DNA from: Aeromonas cavernicola
Lineage (GTDB): Bacteria; Pseudomonadota; Gammaproteobacteria; Enterobacterales; Aeromonadaceae
Direction: 5' to 3'
Length of the DNA stretch: 64,000 nucleotides
Assembly: GCF_002795305.1 (NCBI RefSeq)
Contig: NZ_PGGC01000005.1
Coordinates: forward strand, 62,001-126,000
Each line of letters starts with the position of its first letter. Position 1 is the first letter of the stretch. The position numbers and the translations under genes are program-made. The notes beneath the pieces are model-generated. The model was not told the origin of the DNA. It did no database searches and was given only the letters and a program-made list of their open reading frames with translations. This document shows positions 47,527 through 56,511 of the stretch, piece by piece.

Positions 47527-48267
47527 ATGTGGAAATGGTTACATCCCTATGCCAAACCAGAGCGAGCCTATCAGCTAGCAGGTACCTTGTTACCCTGGTT
47601 CGCGGTCATCAGTCTGATCTCCTTGGTCTTTGGTAGTGTCTGGGGATTAGCGTTTGCGCCTGCCGATTATCAGCAGGGCGACTCGTTTAGGATTATTTAT
47701 ATTCATGTCCCAGCCGCGATTCTCTCAATGGGGGCTTACTCCACCATGGCGGTCGCTGCGTTTATTGGCATGGTATGGCAATTACGGATGGCAGACATGA
47801 CCGTGGCGGCCATCGCGCCAGTCGGCGCCATTTTCACCTTCATCGCGCTCTTTACTGGGGCTGCGTGGGGCAAGCCGATGTGGGGAACCTGGTGGGTATG
47901 GGATGCACGGCTCACCTCTGAGCTCATTTTACTGTTTCTCTATCTTGGGGTCATTGCCCTGTATAACGCTTTTAGTGACAAAGTGGTGGCGGGGCGTGCT
48001 GCCGGGATTTTGGCGCTAGTTGGGGTTATCAATTTGCCTATCATCCATTACTCGGTGGAGTGGTGGAATACCCTGCATCAAGGGGCCACCATCACTAAGT
48101 TTGATAAGCCCTCTATTTCTCCCGAGATGTTATGGCCACTGCTCATTATGATCTTGGCGTTTGCCGCGTTTCTGGGGGCCGTGACCCTGATGCGTTTTCG
48201 TAACGAACTCTTGATGCGTGAGTGGCATCGTCCTTGGGTTAAAGAGATTGCCGAGCAGGAGAAATAA
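47527..48267 (+). CDS. ccmC: Heme-handling protein CcmC
   Basis: CcmC loads heme onto CcmE in the periplasm. The 246-residue product has six membrane helices and the tryptophan-rich heme motif WGKPMWGTWWVWDARLTSEL with its flanking histidines (YIHVPAAI and IHYSVEWWNTLHQ). It is followed by ccmD after 2 bases. Confidence 0.95.
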   Translation: MWKWLHPYAKPERAYQLAGTLLPWFAVISLISLVFGSVWGLAFAPADYQQGDSFRIIYIHVPAAILSMGAYSTMAVAAFIGMVWQLRMADMTVAAIAPVGAIFTFIALFTGAAWGKPMWGTWWVWDARLTSELILLFLYLGVIALYNAFSDKVVAGRAAGILALVGVINLPIIHYSVEWWNTLHQGATITKFDKPSISPEMLWPLLIMILAFAAFLGAVTLMRFRNELLMREWHRPWVKEIAEQEK

Positions 48268-48269
48268 CC

Positions 48270-48476
48270 ATGCACTTTGCCTCTTTCAGTGACTTCTTAG
48301 CGATGGGAGGGTACGCCTTTTATGTGTGGCTCTCTTTTGGTCTAACGCTGCTATGCCTGGTGGGGATCGTTATCACCACGCGCATGAAAACCCGCAGTTT
48401 GCTCAATGAATTACGTACTAAACAAGCGAGGGAGGCGCGTCGCAAGGCCGCTCAGCAGATGGAGAATACCCTGTGA
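48270..48476 (+). CDS. ccmD: Heme exporter protein CcmD
   Basis: CcmD is a very small one-helix protein that stabilises the CcmC-CcmE complex. The 68 residues have [17 protein letters not shown] spanning the membrane and a basic cytosolic tail ([14 protein letters not shown]), the normal topology. Its end overlaps the ccmE start (GTGA). Confidence 0.93.
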   Translation: MHFASFSDFLAMGGYAFYVWLSFGLTLLCLVGIVITTRMKTRSLLNELRTKQAREARRKAAQQMENTL

Positions 48477-48964
48477 ATCCGAGACGCAAGAAACGCCTCA
48501 CCATTATCTTGGCCATCAGCCTTGGTTTGGCAACGGTGAGTGGCTTAGTGCTCTATGCCCTCAGTCAGAATATTGACCTTTTTTATACCCCCAGTGAGCT
48601 GGTGGAAGGCAAGGGGCCAAACAAGATCAAACCAGAAGCAGGCCAGCGGCTGCGTATCGGGGGCTTAGTCGTACCAGGCTCGGTGCAGCGCGCGCCAGAC
48701 AGCCTCAAAGTTGCCTTCAAGTTGGTGGATAATGGCGGCCAGCAGGTTACCGTCACTTTTAATGGCATCTTGCCAGATCTGTTTCGGGAGGGGCAGGGCA
48801 TTGTTGCCCAGGGCAATCTCAAAGATGCGACCACGGTCGAGGCGTTCGAAGTGTTGGCCAAACACGATGAGAACTACATGCCACCAGAGGTCGCCGATGC
48901 AACCAATGGGATGCATTTTAAACCTGAATATACCGATGCTCAGCTAAAGGGGAGCAAGCCATGA
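48473..48964 (+). CDS. ccmE: Heme chaperone CcmE
   Basis: CcmE carries heme covalently to the ligation complex. The 163-residue product has one N-terminal membrane anchor and an OB-fold domain with [12 protein letters not shown], and the heme-binding histidine in [13 protein letters not shown] (HxxxY motif intact). It starts with GTG at 48473 overlapping ccmD, and overlaps ccmF by 4 bases. Confidence 0.96.
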   Translation: MNPRRKKRLTIILAISLGLATVSGLVLYALSQNIDLFYTPSELVEGKGPNKIKPEAGQRLRIGGLVVPGSVQRAPDSLKVAFKLVDNGGQQVTVTFNGILPDLFREGQGIVAQGNLKDATTVEAFEVLAKHDENYMPPEVADATNGMHFKPEYTDAQLKGSKP

Positions 48965-50916
48965 TCCCAGAATTAGGTCAGTTTGCCCTGATCTTAGCCT
49001 TTGCGACGGCCTTGCTGCTGGGCAGTTATCCACTGCTCGGTGCAAGCTGGGGCCGCCTTGGCATGATGTCGGCGGCACGGCCACTGGCTTACGCGCAATT
49101 TTTACTGCTGTTACTGTCGTTTCTATGCCTAACGTGGGCCTTTATCGATAACGATTTTACCGTGCAGTATGTGGCTACTAACTCCAACACGTTGTTGCCT
49201 CTGGCTTATCGTATCTCTGCGGTATGGGGAGCCCATGAGGGATCTTTACTGCTTTGGGTGCTGACCTTAGGGGGATGGACGGCGGCGGTAGCCCTGTTTA
49301 GCCGCCGGTTACCGCTTGATGCGGTCGCACGGGTGCTTGGGGTGCTCGGGCTGATTTCGGTCGGATTTACCGCGTTTGTGCTGTTCACCTCAGACCCCTT
49401 CACTCGCACCTTGCCCTACTTCCCTGTGGATGGCCGTGATTTGAACCCGCTGCTGCAGGATCCGGGTCTTATCTTCCACCCACCGATGCTTTATATGGGC
49501 TATGTCGGTTTCTCGGTTGCGTTTGCTTTTGCCATCGCCTCCTTGATGACCGGGCGACTTGATGCCACTTGGGCACGCTGGTCACGCCCTTGGACTATGG
49601 CCGCGTGGGTCTTCTTGACACTGGGGATTGTGCTGGGCTCTTGGTGGGCTTATTACGAACTGGGTTGGGGTGGCTGGTGGTTTTGGGACCCAGTGGAAAA
49701 CGCATCTTTTATGCCATGGCTAGCGGGCACGGCCCTGCTGCATTCGCTTGCGGTGAGCGAAAAGCGGGCCACCTTCAAGGCGTGGACGGTGTTGCTGGCT
49801 CTTTCCGCGTTCTCCTTGAGCTTGCTTGGAACCTTTTTGGTGCGCTCAGGGGTGTTGGTATCGGTCCATGCGTTTGCGTCTGATCCCACTCGTGGCCTGT
49901 TTATCTTGGGCTTTCTGTTAGCTGTCATCGGCTCTTCTTTACTGATGTTTGCGTTTAAAGGCTCACAGGTGAAAAGTCACGGGAAACACGAGTTGTGGAG
50001 CCGTGAAACCCTGCTGCTGGCCAATAACATCATGCTGGTGGCGGGCCTGTTGACGGTGCTGCTCGGGACTTTGCTACCGCTGGTGCACAAGGAGTTGGGG
50101 CTAGGCAGCATTTCTATTGGCACGCCTTTTTTCAACCACATCTATAGCTGGTTGATCATCCCGTTTGCTCTGTTGTTGGGGCTTGGCCCGCTATTTCGTT
50201 GGCGGCGTCAACAGCTTGGCGAGCTAAAGGGTAAGGTACTGCTGGCGCTACTATTGAGCGTGGCGGCGGCCTTGTTATTGCCACTGACGTTGGCCGAGGA
50301 GTTCAAACCGTGGGCGGCCGTGGGCATTGGCCTAGGTGTTTGGATCATCGTGACCAGCGTACAAGAGACTTGGGTACGTGCTACCCATAAGCATCGTTTT
50401 GTGGTCGGGGTGCGCAAACTTGGCAACAGTCACTGGGCGATGATTTTGGGTCACGTCGGGTTGGCGGTCAGCATCATTGGCATCGCTTGCACCCAAAACT
50501 ACAGCATTGAGAAGGATCTGCGAATGCAGGCTGGGGATCGGGTGCAGTTTGCCGATTACGAGTTCGTCTTCACCGGCATTATGGAAAAGAACGGCCCGAA
50601 CTATGATGGTTTTAAAGGGGGGCTGGAAGTGTTGCAACATGGCAAGCAGGTTGCCCTGCTAACGCCGGAAAAGCGGATGTATAAGGTCAGTCGGATGCCG
50701 ATGACCGAAGCGGCCATTGACGCGGGGATCACCCGTGATCTCTATGCCGCATTAGGGGAGCAACTCGATAACGGTGCTTGGGCGGTGCGTATTTACTACA
50801 AGCCTTTCGTCCGTTGGATCTGGTTTGGTGGTGTTTTTATGGCGATAGGTGGCGTGCTTGCCATGCTCGATAAACGCTATCGTTTTGGCCGCCGTGATGA
50901 GGAGGTCACAGCATGA
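48961..50916 (+). CDS. ccmF: Heme lyase subunit CcmF
   Basis: CcmF is the large component of the cytochrome c heme lyase. The 651-residue product has about 14 membrane helices and the WWD heme motif in [20 protein letters not shown], together with conserved periplasmic histidines ([11 protein letters not shown]). It overlaps ccmE and dsbE by 4 bases each. Confidence 0.96.
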   Translation: MIPELGQFALILAFATALLLGSYPLLGASWGRLGMMSAARPLAYAQFLLLLLSFLCLTWAFIDNDFTVQYVATNSNTLLPLAYRISAVWGAHEGSLLLWVLTLGGWTAAVALFSRRLPLDAVARVLGVLGLISVGFTAFVLFTSDPFTRTLPYFPVDGRDLNPLLQDPGLIFHPPMLYMGYVGFSVAFAFAIASLMTGRLDATWARWSRPWTMAAWVFLTLGIVLGSWWAYYELGWGGWWFWDPVENASFMPWLAGTALLHSLAVSEKRATFKAWTVLLALSAFSLSLLGTFLVRSGVLVSVHAFASDPTRGLFILGFLLAVIGSSLLMFAFKGSQVKSHGKHELWSRETLLLANNIMLVAGLLTVLLGTLLPLVHKELGLGSISIGTPFFNHIYSWLIIPFALLLGLGPLFRWRRQQLGELKGKVLLALLLSVAAALLLPLTLAEEFKPWAAVGIGLGVWIIVTSVQETWVRATHKHRFVVGVRKLGNSHWAMILGHVGLAVSIIGIACTQNYSIEKDLRMQAGDRVQFADYEFVFTGIMEKNGPNYDGFKGGLEVLQHGKQVALLTPEKRMYKVSRMPMTEAAIDAGITRDLYAALGEQLDNGAWAVRIYYKPFVRWIWFGGVFMAIGGVLAMLDKRYRFGRRDEEVTA

Positions 50917-51443
50917 CGCGCAAGACTTGGCTATTCCTGATCCCTTTTGTGGTCTTTTTATTGGGTGCGGTATTTCTGTTTCGCGGGCTCTACTCCGATC
51001 CGACCAAGCTGGAATCTGTCATGGTAGGTAAAGAAGTGCCGGTGTTCGCCCTGCAAGATATCTATGACATGGGCAAGCAGCACGATCGCAGTATGCTCAC
51101 CGGTCGTCCCATGCTGCTCAACGTCTGGGCAACGTGGTGCCCCACCTGCTATAGCGAGCATACCTATCTCAAGCAGTTAGCGGGGCAGGGGATCTATATC
51201 GTCGGCATGAATTACAAGGATGAGCGGGATAAAGCCATAAAATGGCTGGCCGATTTGGGCAACCCCTATCAAGTCAATCTTTATGATCCTGACGGCATGT
51301 TAGGGCTCGATCTCGGGGTATATGGCGCACCAGAGACCTTTTTTATCGACAGTAAAGGGATCATTCGCTATCGCCATGTGGGGGATGTCAATCCCGACGT
51401 CTGGGCTTCGACCCTCAAACCTATCTTCGACGCTATGCAGTAA
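50913..51443 (+). CDS. dsbE: Periplasmic thiol-disulphide oxidoreductase DsbE/CcmG
   Basis: DsbE keeps the CxxCH motif of apocytochrome c reduced. The 176-residue product has an N-terminal membrane anchor (WLFIPFVVFLLGAVFLF) and a thioredoxin fold with active site WATWCPTCYSEH, plus the cis-proline region GVYGAPETFFID. Its place between ccmF and ccmH is standard. Confidence 0.95.
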   Translation: MTRKTWLFLIPFVVFLLGAVFLFRGLYSDPTKLESVMVGKEVPVFALQDIYDMGKQHDRSMLTGRPMLLNVWATWCPTCYSEHTYLKQLAGQGIYIVGMNYKDERDKAIKWLADLGNPYQVNLYDPDGMLGLDLGVYGAPETFFIDSKGIIRYRHVGDVNPDVWASTLKPIFDAMQ

Positions 51444-51455
51444 GGGGGAGTGATG

Positions 51456-51935
51456 ATGAGAGTCGTGATGACCGTCCTGATATTGATGCTGGCCGCGATG
51501 GTGCAAGGGCCCGCCATGGCGGCTATCGATGTGTATAACTTCGACAGCGACAATCAGGAGCAGATGTTTCGTGAACTGACCCGCGAGCTACGCTGCCCTA
51601 AATGCCAGAACCAAGATATTGCCGATTCCAATGCGGGGCTTGCCAAGGATCTGCGTGACAAGACCTATCAGATGGTGCGTGAAGGCAAGGATAAAGAGGA
51701 GATCGTCGACTACATGGTGGCCCGTTACGGTAACTTTATCCTCTATAACCCACCGCTGATGGCCTCGACCCTGATCCTTTGGTTAGGACCTCTGCTGGTG
51801 ATTGTCATCGGCGGTGTCGTGGTGGTAATGCGAAGCCGCCGCTCCCCAGTGGCTGTGAGACAAAACATTGACTCCCTAAGTGCAGAGGAGCAGCAGCGCT
51901 TGGCTGCGCTGCTCAAAGAGGAAGAGAAACAATGA
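51456..51935 (+). CDS. ccmH: Cytochrome c maturation protein CcmH (thioredoxin-like part)
   Basis: CcmH holds the apocytochrome for heme attachment. The product has a signal peptide (MRVVMTVLILMLAAMVQGPAMA), the active-site motif LRCPKCQNQ, the three-helix domain (AKDLRDKTYQMVREGKDKEEIVDYMVARYGNFILY) and a C-terminal membrane anchor. Three start codons follow one another (GTG 51450, ATG 51453, ATG 51456). The last fits best because GGGGGAG lies five bases upstream. The TPR half found fused in E. coli CcmH is a separate gene (ccmI) here. Confidence 0.94.
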   Translation: MRVVMTVLILMLAAMVQGPAMAAIDVYNFDSDNQEQMFRELTRELRCPKCQNQDIADSNAGLAKDLRDKTYQMVREGKDKEEIVDYMVARYGNFILYNPPLMASTLILWLGPLLVIVIGGVVVVMRSRRSPVAVRQNIDSLSAEEQQRLAALLKEEEKQ

Positions 51936-53206
51936 CCGCCTTTTGGATGGTGATCGCGGCCCTGTTGGTGCTGGTGAGTTTGGCGTTGGTACTACCGCTG
52001 TGGCGTGGCCAAGGTAAACAGAATATCAGCCGGTCGGCGCTGAACAAGCAGCTCTACCGTCAGCGGGTGTTGGAGATTGGTGAAGAGCGTGAGCAAGGGA
52101 TCTTAGCCGAAGAGCAAGAGTCGTTGGTGGAGCTTCAACGTAGCCTGCTAGATGATATTCCCGATGTGGAGCAGACTGCTCGCAGTGGTAAAAGTTTGAT
52201 CTGGATCCCCGGTGTGCTGGTGTTGCTGGTGGTCAGTCTGGGCCTTTATTACAAACTCGGTGCATGGCAGGAAGTCAGCCGCTGGCAAGAGGCCAATAGC
52301 CGTTTGAGTGAACTCAGTAATCGCATTTTGGTTGAGCGGGATGCCAAGGTGAGCGAGCAGGATTTACTGGATTTTACGCTGGCGTTACGGACCCGATTAA
52401 AAGACGAGCCAGACGACTATCGTGGTTGGTTACTGTTAGGGCGGCTCACTCTCGATGGTAATGATCCTGAGATGGCGAGTGAAGCGTTGGAGCGAGCCTA
52501 CGGCTTGGCACCACAAAAGTCTTTAGTAGCCGTCCCTTACGCTCAAGCGCTAATGATGACAGGTGAAGAGGCGCAGGCCAACGCGCTATTACAGGCCACC
52601 TTGGCCGACGAGCCTGACAATATTGAAGCGCACTCTGTGTACGCCTTTATGGCCTTGCAACAAGAGGATTTTCAAACCGCACTTGCACGCTGGCAGGCTA
52701 TGTTGCCGCTGCTGGAGAAAGGGACGCCCCGTTATGTGATGGTTGAGCGCTCCATGGAGTACGCCCGTGCTCAGCTCAAACAGCGTGGGATCGCCATGAC
52801 CGCAAGTAATGGGAATGGGACGACTGTGGGTACAGAGCGGGCCTCATCCCGCTCAGCCACGACCGGCGCATACCCAATTCAGGTCAGCCTAGCTGCTGGG
52901 ATTGCGTTGCCGCCGGATGCTCATTTATTCGTGTTTGCGGTGGTGCCTAATGGGCCGCCGATGCCGATTGCGGTAAAACGTATCGCTGGGCCGACATTCC
53001 CCATGACGCTCACCCTAGGCGATGAAGATGCCATGATGGAAGGGAGTCAATTGTCTGCATATCCCGAGTTGCAATTTAAGGCGCGTCTCTCCCGTGGTGG
53101 CAATGTCATGGATAAAACGGGGGCGTTTGAAGGCATCTCAGTGACAATTAAGACGATAGAGCCCCCCTCTGTGCCGATTGACATCCGCATCGATCAGCCC
53201 CTCTAA
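51932..53206 (+). CDS. ccmI: Cytochrome c maturation TPR protein CcmI
   Basis: CcmI is an apocytochrome c chaperone. The 424 residues have two N-terminal membrane helices (residues 3-23 and 90-108) around a leucine-zipper-like segment (LNKQLYRQRVLEIGEE), then TPR repeats (RGWLLLGRLTLDGNDPEMASEALERAYGLAP and following). A C-terminal domain of roughly 130 residues has the beta-rich look of the CcmI periplasmic part. It is the last gene of the operon and overlaps ccmH by 4 bases. Confidence 0.94.
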   Translation: MTAFWMVIAALLVLVSLALVLPLWRGQGKQNISRSALNKQLYRQRVLEIGEEREQGILAEEQESLVELQRSLLDDIPDVEQTARSGKSLIWIPGVLVLLVVSLGLYYKLGAWQEVSRWQEANSRLSELSNRILVERDAKVSEQDLLDFTLALRTRLKDEPDDYRGWLLLGRLTLDGNDPEMASEALERAYGLAPQKSLVAVPYAQALMMTGEEAQANALLQATLADEPDNIEAHSVYAFMALQQEDFQTALARWQAMLPLLEKGTPRYVMVERSMEYARAQLKQRGIAMTASNGNGTTVGTERASSRSATTGAYPIQVSLAAGIALPPDAHLFVFAVVPNGPPMPIAVKRIAGPTFPMTLTLGDEDAMMEGSQLSAYPELQFKARLSRGGNVMDKTGAFEGISVTIKTIEPPSVPIDIRIDQPL

Positions 53207-53287
53207 TACCCTGTCAGTGCGGCTACCATGATGGTGGCCGCACAACCTATACTTCTGATTGTTCACAATTTAAAGCTAGGACTTTCT

Positions 53288-54094
53288 ATGTATCTGCGTT
53301 CTGGGGCCCTGTTGACAGCCCTTATGTTAGCGGGATGTGCCGGTGGGCCACCCAAAACCGGGCCCGCGGGTCTGGACATCACGCCCAGCGTTGAACAACC
53401 CAAAGCGACGAGCACGGCAGCGGACCCTCGCGATCCGTTCCAAGGTGCTAACCGAGCCATGTGGGCGGTTAACTACGATGTGTTAGAGCCCTATGTCGCC
53501 CGCCCTGTGGTGCACGGTTATGCTCGTTATATTCCGCAGGGAATGAAGGATGGCATTGAGAATCTGGTTGAGAACTTCAACGAGCCTAGCAGCATGGTCA
53601 ATCATCTATTGGTGGGTGATTTAAAAGGGGCAGGCACCAATTTGGGCCGCTTTACCCTCAACAGCACCCTGGGTTTATTGGGCATATTTGATGTGGCCAA
53701 ACATGCTGGCCTTGAGCGCAGTCAGTTGGAGATGGATACCGTGCTTGGCAAGGCGGACATCGGTGAGGGTGCCTATTTGATGGTGCCTGTCTATGGCCCG
53801 ACGACCACCCGAGAGCTGGTGGGTGATACGGTTGATACCCTCTATTTTCCCTATGCCTTGCTGACCCTGCCATTTCGAGTGGCACATTGGGCACTTGACG
53901 GTGTCAACAGCCGCGCCAAGCTGATTGATCAAGAGCGCATTATCGACAATGCGCTGGATCCTTATGCCCTGACTAAAGATTTTTATCTGCAGTTTAATCA
54001 AGGCAAGGTGACAGGGCGTAAGCCGGAGCTCAAGGCTGAGCAACCTCAGCCTGACGATGGTGAGCTTGATCAATATATGGATGAGATAGACTAG
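53288..54094 (+). CDS. mlaA: Outer-membrane lipid asymmetry lipoprotein MlaA (VacJ)
   Basis: MlaA removes misplaced phospholipids from the outer leaflet of the outer membrane and hands them to MlaC. The 268-residue lipoprotein has lipobox LAGC (C17) and the family blocks DPFQGANRAMWAVNYDVLEPYVARPV, NFNEPSSMVNHLL, GRFTLNSTLGLLGIFDVA and YLMVPVYGPTTTRELVGD. The start at 53288 is chosen because it begins the lipoprotein signal and has AGGA 6 bases upstream. An in-frame ATG at 53228 would precede the signal. The mla transporter genes are not in the window. Confidence 0.95.
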   Translation: MYLRSGALLTALMLAGCAGGPPKTGPAGLDITPSVEQPKATSTAADPRDPFQGANRAMWAVNYDVLEPYVARPVVHGYARYIPQGMKDGIENLVENFNEPSSMVNHLLVGDLKGAGTNLGRFTLNSTLGLLGIFDVAKHAGLERSQLEMDTVLGKADIGEGAYLMVPVYGPTTTRELVGDTVDTLYFPYALLTLPFRVAHWALDGVNSRAKLIDQERIIDNALDPYALTKDFYLQFNQGKVTGRKPELKAEQPQPDDGELDQYMDEID

Positions 54095-54115
54095 TAAGCC
54101 ACTCTTCCCCCAGCG

Positions 54116-54149
54116 GGTAGGCTATTTATCCCAGATAAATTAGCCTACC
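54116..54149 (+). terminator. Stable hairpin after mlaA
   Basis: A 15-bp stem with one bulged A (GGTAGGCTATTTATC against GATAAATTAGCCTACC) closes a CCA loop, 22 bases after the mlaA stop. There is no T tract, so it may protect the transcript end or act as a weak terminator. Confidence 0.5.
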
Positions 54150-54441
54150 ACCTCAGGTTCGCCCTTCTCGACCTCATGGCGATTCGCGTTGTCCGCCAGC
54201 TTGGTGAATGACGACTTACCATGTCATTACCCTCAGTGACCGGGTGGTAACGAAATCAAGGTATACCCACTTAAACAACGAGTTAATGCTAGTCCTCGCT
54301 CTTCTCATCCCCGCTTTCACGCATTGTTACACCGCGATTTTGGGGAGCGCTTTTCCCGTTATAACGGCCTGCATGAGTGTTAAACAAGGCGTCGGTTATT
54401 GGTCAGTTTTGTTGCAAGAACAGTTGTACGCCGAGATTTTT
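54150..54441. other. Gene-free interval before the maoC promoter
   Basis: An 85-codon open frame begins at 54208, but it shows no family signature and no ribosome site and runs through the promoter region of the next gene. Nothing else was recognised in this stretch. Confidence 0.4.
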
Positions 54442-54490
54442 TTGCATTTTCATCTGAAACTTTAATAAAATGGTACTGGTTAGACCTCTT
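54442..54490 (+). promoter_or_regulatory. Promoter of maoC with a FadR-like operator
   Basis: TTGCAT (54442-54447) and TAATAA (54463-54468) are a possible -35/-10 pair with a short 15-base spacer. Directly downstream, TACTGGTTAGACCTCTT (54474-54490) matches the core of the E. coli FadR operator (CTGGT-N2-GAC). FadR bound there would block transcription and be released by long-chain acyl-CoA. Confidence 0.6.
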
Positions 54491-54521
54491 TACAACCATT
54501 TAATAGCATGGAGATCGGTAA

Positions 54522-55226
54522 ATGAAAGTTGTCGATTTTCTGAAGCGCAAGCGCGAAATCTTGGCGCAGCATCCGTTCGAACTTAAGGATTGGCTGTCAC
54601 CAGCGATCCGTGATTACTGGCGGGAGTTTCAGCAAAAGGCACATTTGCCCCCCCTGTTTGGACGTGTACTCGATCTATCCTCTGAGCAGCAGAGCGCGCA
54701 TGAAGTGGCGGCTCAGCAAATGGTGAATGGGCAACCTAATCTCGCGCACTCACTCAGTGGCGAAGCGGCACGATTGTTCACGGAGCTGCAATCTCGGTTA
54801 GGTGAAGAGATCCACGTTGGCGAGTGGTTGCATATTAGCCAGCCATTGATAGACCAATTCGCGGCAGTGACTGGCGATCAGCAGTGGATTCATACTGATC
54901 CAGATAGGGCAGCGAATGAATCCCCATTTAAGGCCACGATAGCCCATGGTTTTTTAACCTTGGCCTTGCTGCCACAGTTAACCGGCTCGGTCGAGGGGGC
55001 AGCCGCCGAGTTTCCAACCGCGCGCATGGTCGTGAATTTTGGCTTGGATAAGGTGCGTTTTCCTTATCCGATAAAGGTAGATAGCCATATTCGGGCAAGA
55101 ACAAAACTGGTGCGAGTGACCCCGATCAAAGAGGGCTTGGAGCTCCTCAAAGAGATCAAAGTCGAGATTGAAGGGGTGCGTCGCCCAGGCTGTGTGATTG
55201 AGTCGGTGACTCGCATTTACTTCTAA
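54522..55226 (+). CDS. MaoC family (R)-specific enoyl-CoA hydratase
   Basis: This 234-residue protein has a variable N-terminal helix region and a C-terminal hot-dog domain with the hydratase-2 motif FAAVTGDQQWIHTDPDRA (catalytic Asp and His), then FKATIAHGFLTLALLPQL. Such enzymes hydrate enoyl-CoA to (R)-3-hydroxyacyl-CoA in fatty-acid or polyhydroxyalkanoate metabolism. The FadR-like site in its promoter supports a role in fatty-acid metabolism. It is a single-gene unit bounded by a terminator downstream. Confidence 0.88.
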   Translation: MKVVDFLKRKREILAQHPFELKDWLSPAIRDYWREFQQKAHLPPLFGRVLDLSSEQQSAHEVAAQQMVNGQPNLAHSLSGEAARLFTELQSRLGEEIHVGEWLHISQPLIDQFAAVTGDQQWIHTDPDRAANESPFKATIAHGFLTLALLPQLTGSVEGAAAEFPTARMVVNFGLDKVRFPYPIKVDSHIRARTKLVRVTPIKEGLELLKEIKVEIEGVRRPGCVIESVTRIYF

Positions 55227-55242
55227 TTCATCTGCTCCTGGC

Positions 55243-55277
55243 ATGAAACAGGCTCACTTCGTGTGAGCCTGTTTCAT
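55243..55277. terminator. Perfect 15-bp terminator hairpin between convergent genes
   Basis: ATGAAACAGGCTCAC (55243-55257) pairs perfectly with GTGAGCCTGTTTCAT (55263-55277) around TTCGT. The stem ends A/T-rich on both sides, so it can serve maoC on one strand and the DUF481 gene on the other. Confidence 0.75.
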
Positions 55278-55297
55278 GATGAGGTATTGATGAGGGG

Positions 55298-56293
55298 TTA
55301 GAAGCTGGCACCCACACTGAGGTAATGGCGCCACTCTTTGTCAGCAAGGGGGATGTGGGTTCCTGCTATGTCTAACCAAATATCTTCCCACTCCAACTCA
55401 CTAGACCAAGAAAGGCGCAGGTGATCGTTAAAGTAGTAGCGTATTCCTACACTGCCTATCAGAGCCTGCTGGCGAGTCACATAAGGGGATGGTTGGGCGA
55501 TAAAGCGGGAGTAGTCTCCTTTACTAAAGAGCTCAATTTTCTCCTGCCATAGTGAGAAAGGCTGGCGATAGTCCAAGCCTAGATTGAACAGGGGATAGTC
55601 AATGATCCGCTCCTTGAACAGGCCCGCAGCAATACTCTCCCAATAGCCATCTCTGAAGTAGGCGCGCTCTAAACCAGCTTGGGCGATCACTTCTAATCGA
55701 TGTTGTCGATCACTCCAAAAGCGATAGCCGAGGCCCGAGGTATAACTCAGATCCAAGTATTCTGGCTCAAGCATGTCATAGCCGAGATCAAGTCCCGAGC
55801 GAAGAAACCAATGATCATCGAAGAAGAAGTCCAGTGTAGGCACGAGCCGATATTGATGGCTGTTGGTCAGGTTGTTGGCAGTTTCATAGATATATTCACC
55901 GCTCAGGCTATAACGCCAGTTGAGATTGGCAATTTCAGTCGTTGCTTTTAAGTTGACGTTATTGGTCTTTTTTTCGTTATGTTTGAGCTTACTATTCAAA
56001 TCAGTACTGCCGGTCCAGAGCCACCCTTTATCATCATCGGTGCTAAGCGCCAGCAGCCGAATCCCACCTTTGCTGGTGGGGATGGGCTTGTCTTGTCCCG
56101 CTAGACGCCAGCGTTTAACGGCTTTGCGCTGCACGGTAACGGGGTTGCCATAAGGCAGGATAATCCTAAGAGTGGTGTCAGTGACCTCCTCGATTGTGCC
56201 ACTTAACCTATCGCCATTGTGCATCCAGAGAATATCGGCCAATACGGCTGGGCTGAATGCCATGACGAGTAATATCCAGAGGAGGTATTTCAT
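55298..56293 (-). CDS. DUF481 outer-membrane protein (copy 1)
   Basis: The 331-residue product has a signal peptide (MKYLLWILLVMAFSPAVLA), an N-terminal segment DILWMHNGDRLSGTIEEV common to this group, and a DUF481 domain of repeating amphipathic strands (WRYSLSGEYIYETANNLTNSHQYRLVPTLDFFFDDHW split over several strands). It ends in Phe (SVGASF), the outer-membrane barrel signature for BamA recognition. Start 56293 is preferred over 56335: AAGGAT is six bases upstream and the signal peptide begins there. A 331-residue paralogue lies just upstream. The function of the family is not known to me. Confidence 0.86.
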   Translation of the reverse strand: MKYLLWILLVMAFSPAVLADILWMHNGDRLSGTIEEVTDTTLRIILPYGNPVTVQRKAVKRWRLAGQDKPIPTSKGGIRLLALSTDDDKGWLWTGSTDLNSKLKHNEKKTNNVNLKATTEIANLNWRYSLSGEYIYETANNLTNSHQYRLVPTLDFFFDDHWFLRSGLDLGYDMLEPEYLDLSYTSGLGYRFWSDRQHRLEVIAQAGLERAYFRDGYWESIAAGLFKERIIDYPLFNLGLDYRQPFSLWQEKIELFSKGDYSRFIAQPSPYVTRQQALIGSVGIRYYFNDHLRLSWSSELEWEDIWLDIAGTHIPLADKEWRHYLSVGASF

Positions 56294-56511
56294 TGCATAT
56301 CCTTGCAACAGCATCATTGCCAAGTGGCATATCATAACTCACTGGTGGGCTTAGCAATAATGTCCTTTCTGCTGCTAAACCCAGTGGCATTGCGAGTGGG
56401 TGATGAGATAGCGCAGAGTCCCCAGCAGAGTGAACCGTGACAGGGGCGAGCAGTGGTGTAAGGAAGGGTGGGGAGGAGGCGTGGTAAAGGGCAGCCCCCA
56501 CTGAGAGAGCG

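Noticed and set aside
47387-47578. Short frame in the ccmB-ccmC gap
   Set aside because: Overlaps the ccmC start, has no family signature and no conserved place in ccm operons.
54208-54465. 85-codon open frame between mlaA and maoC
   Set aside because: It runs across the maoC promoter region and has no family signature.
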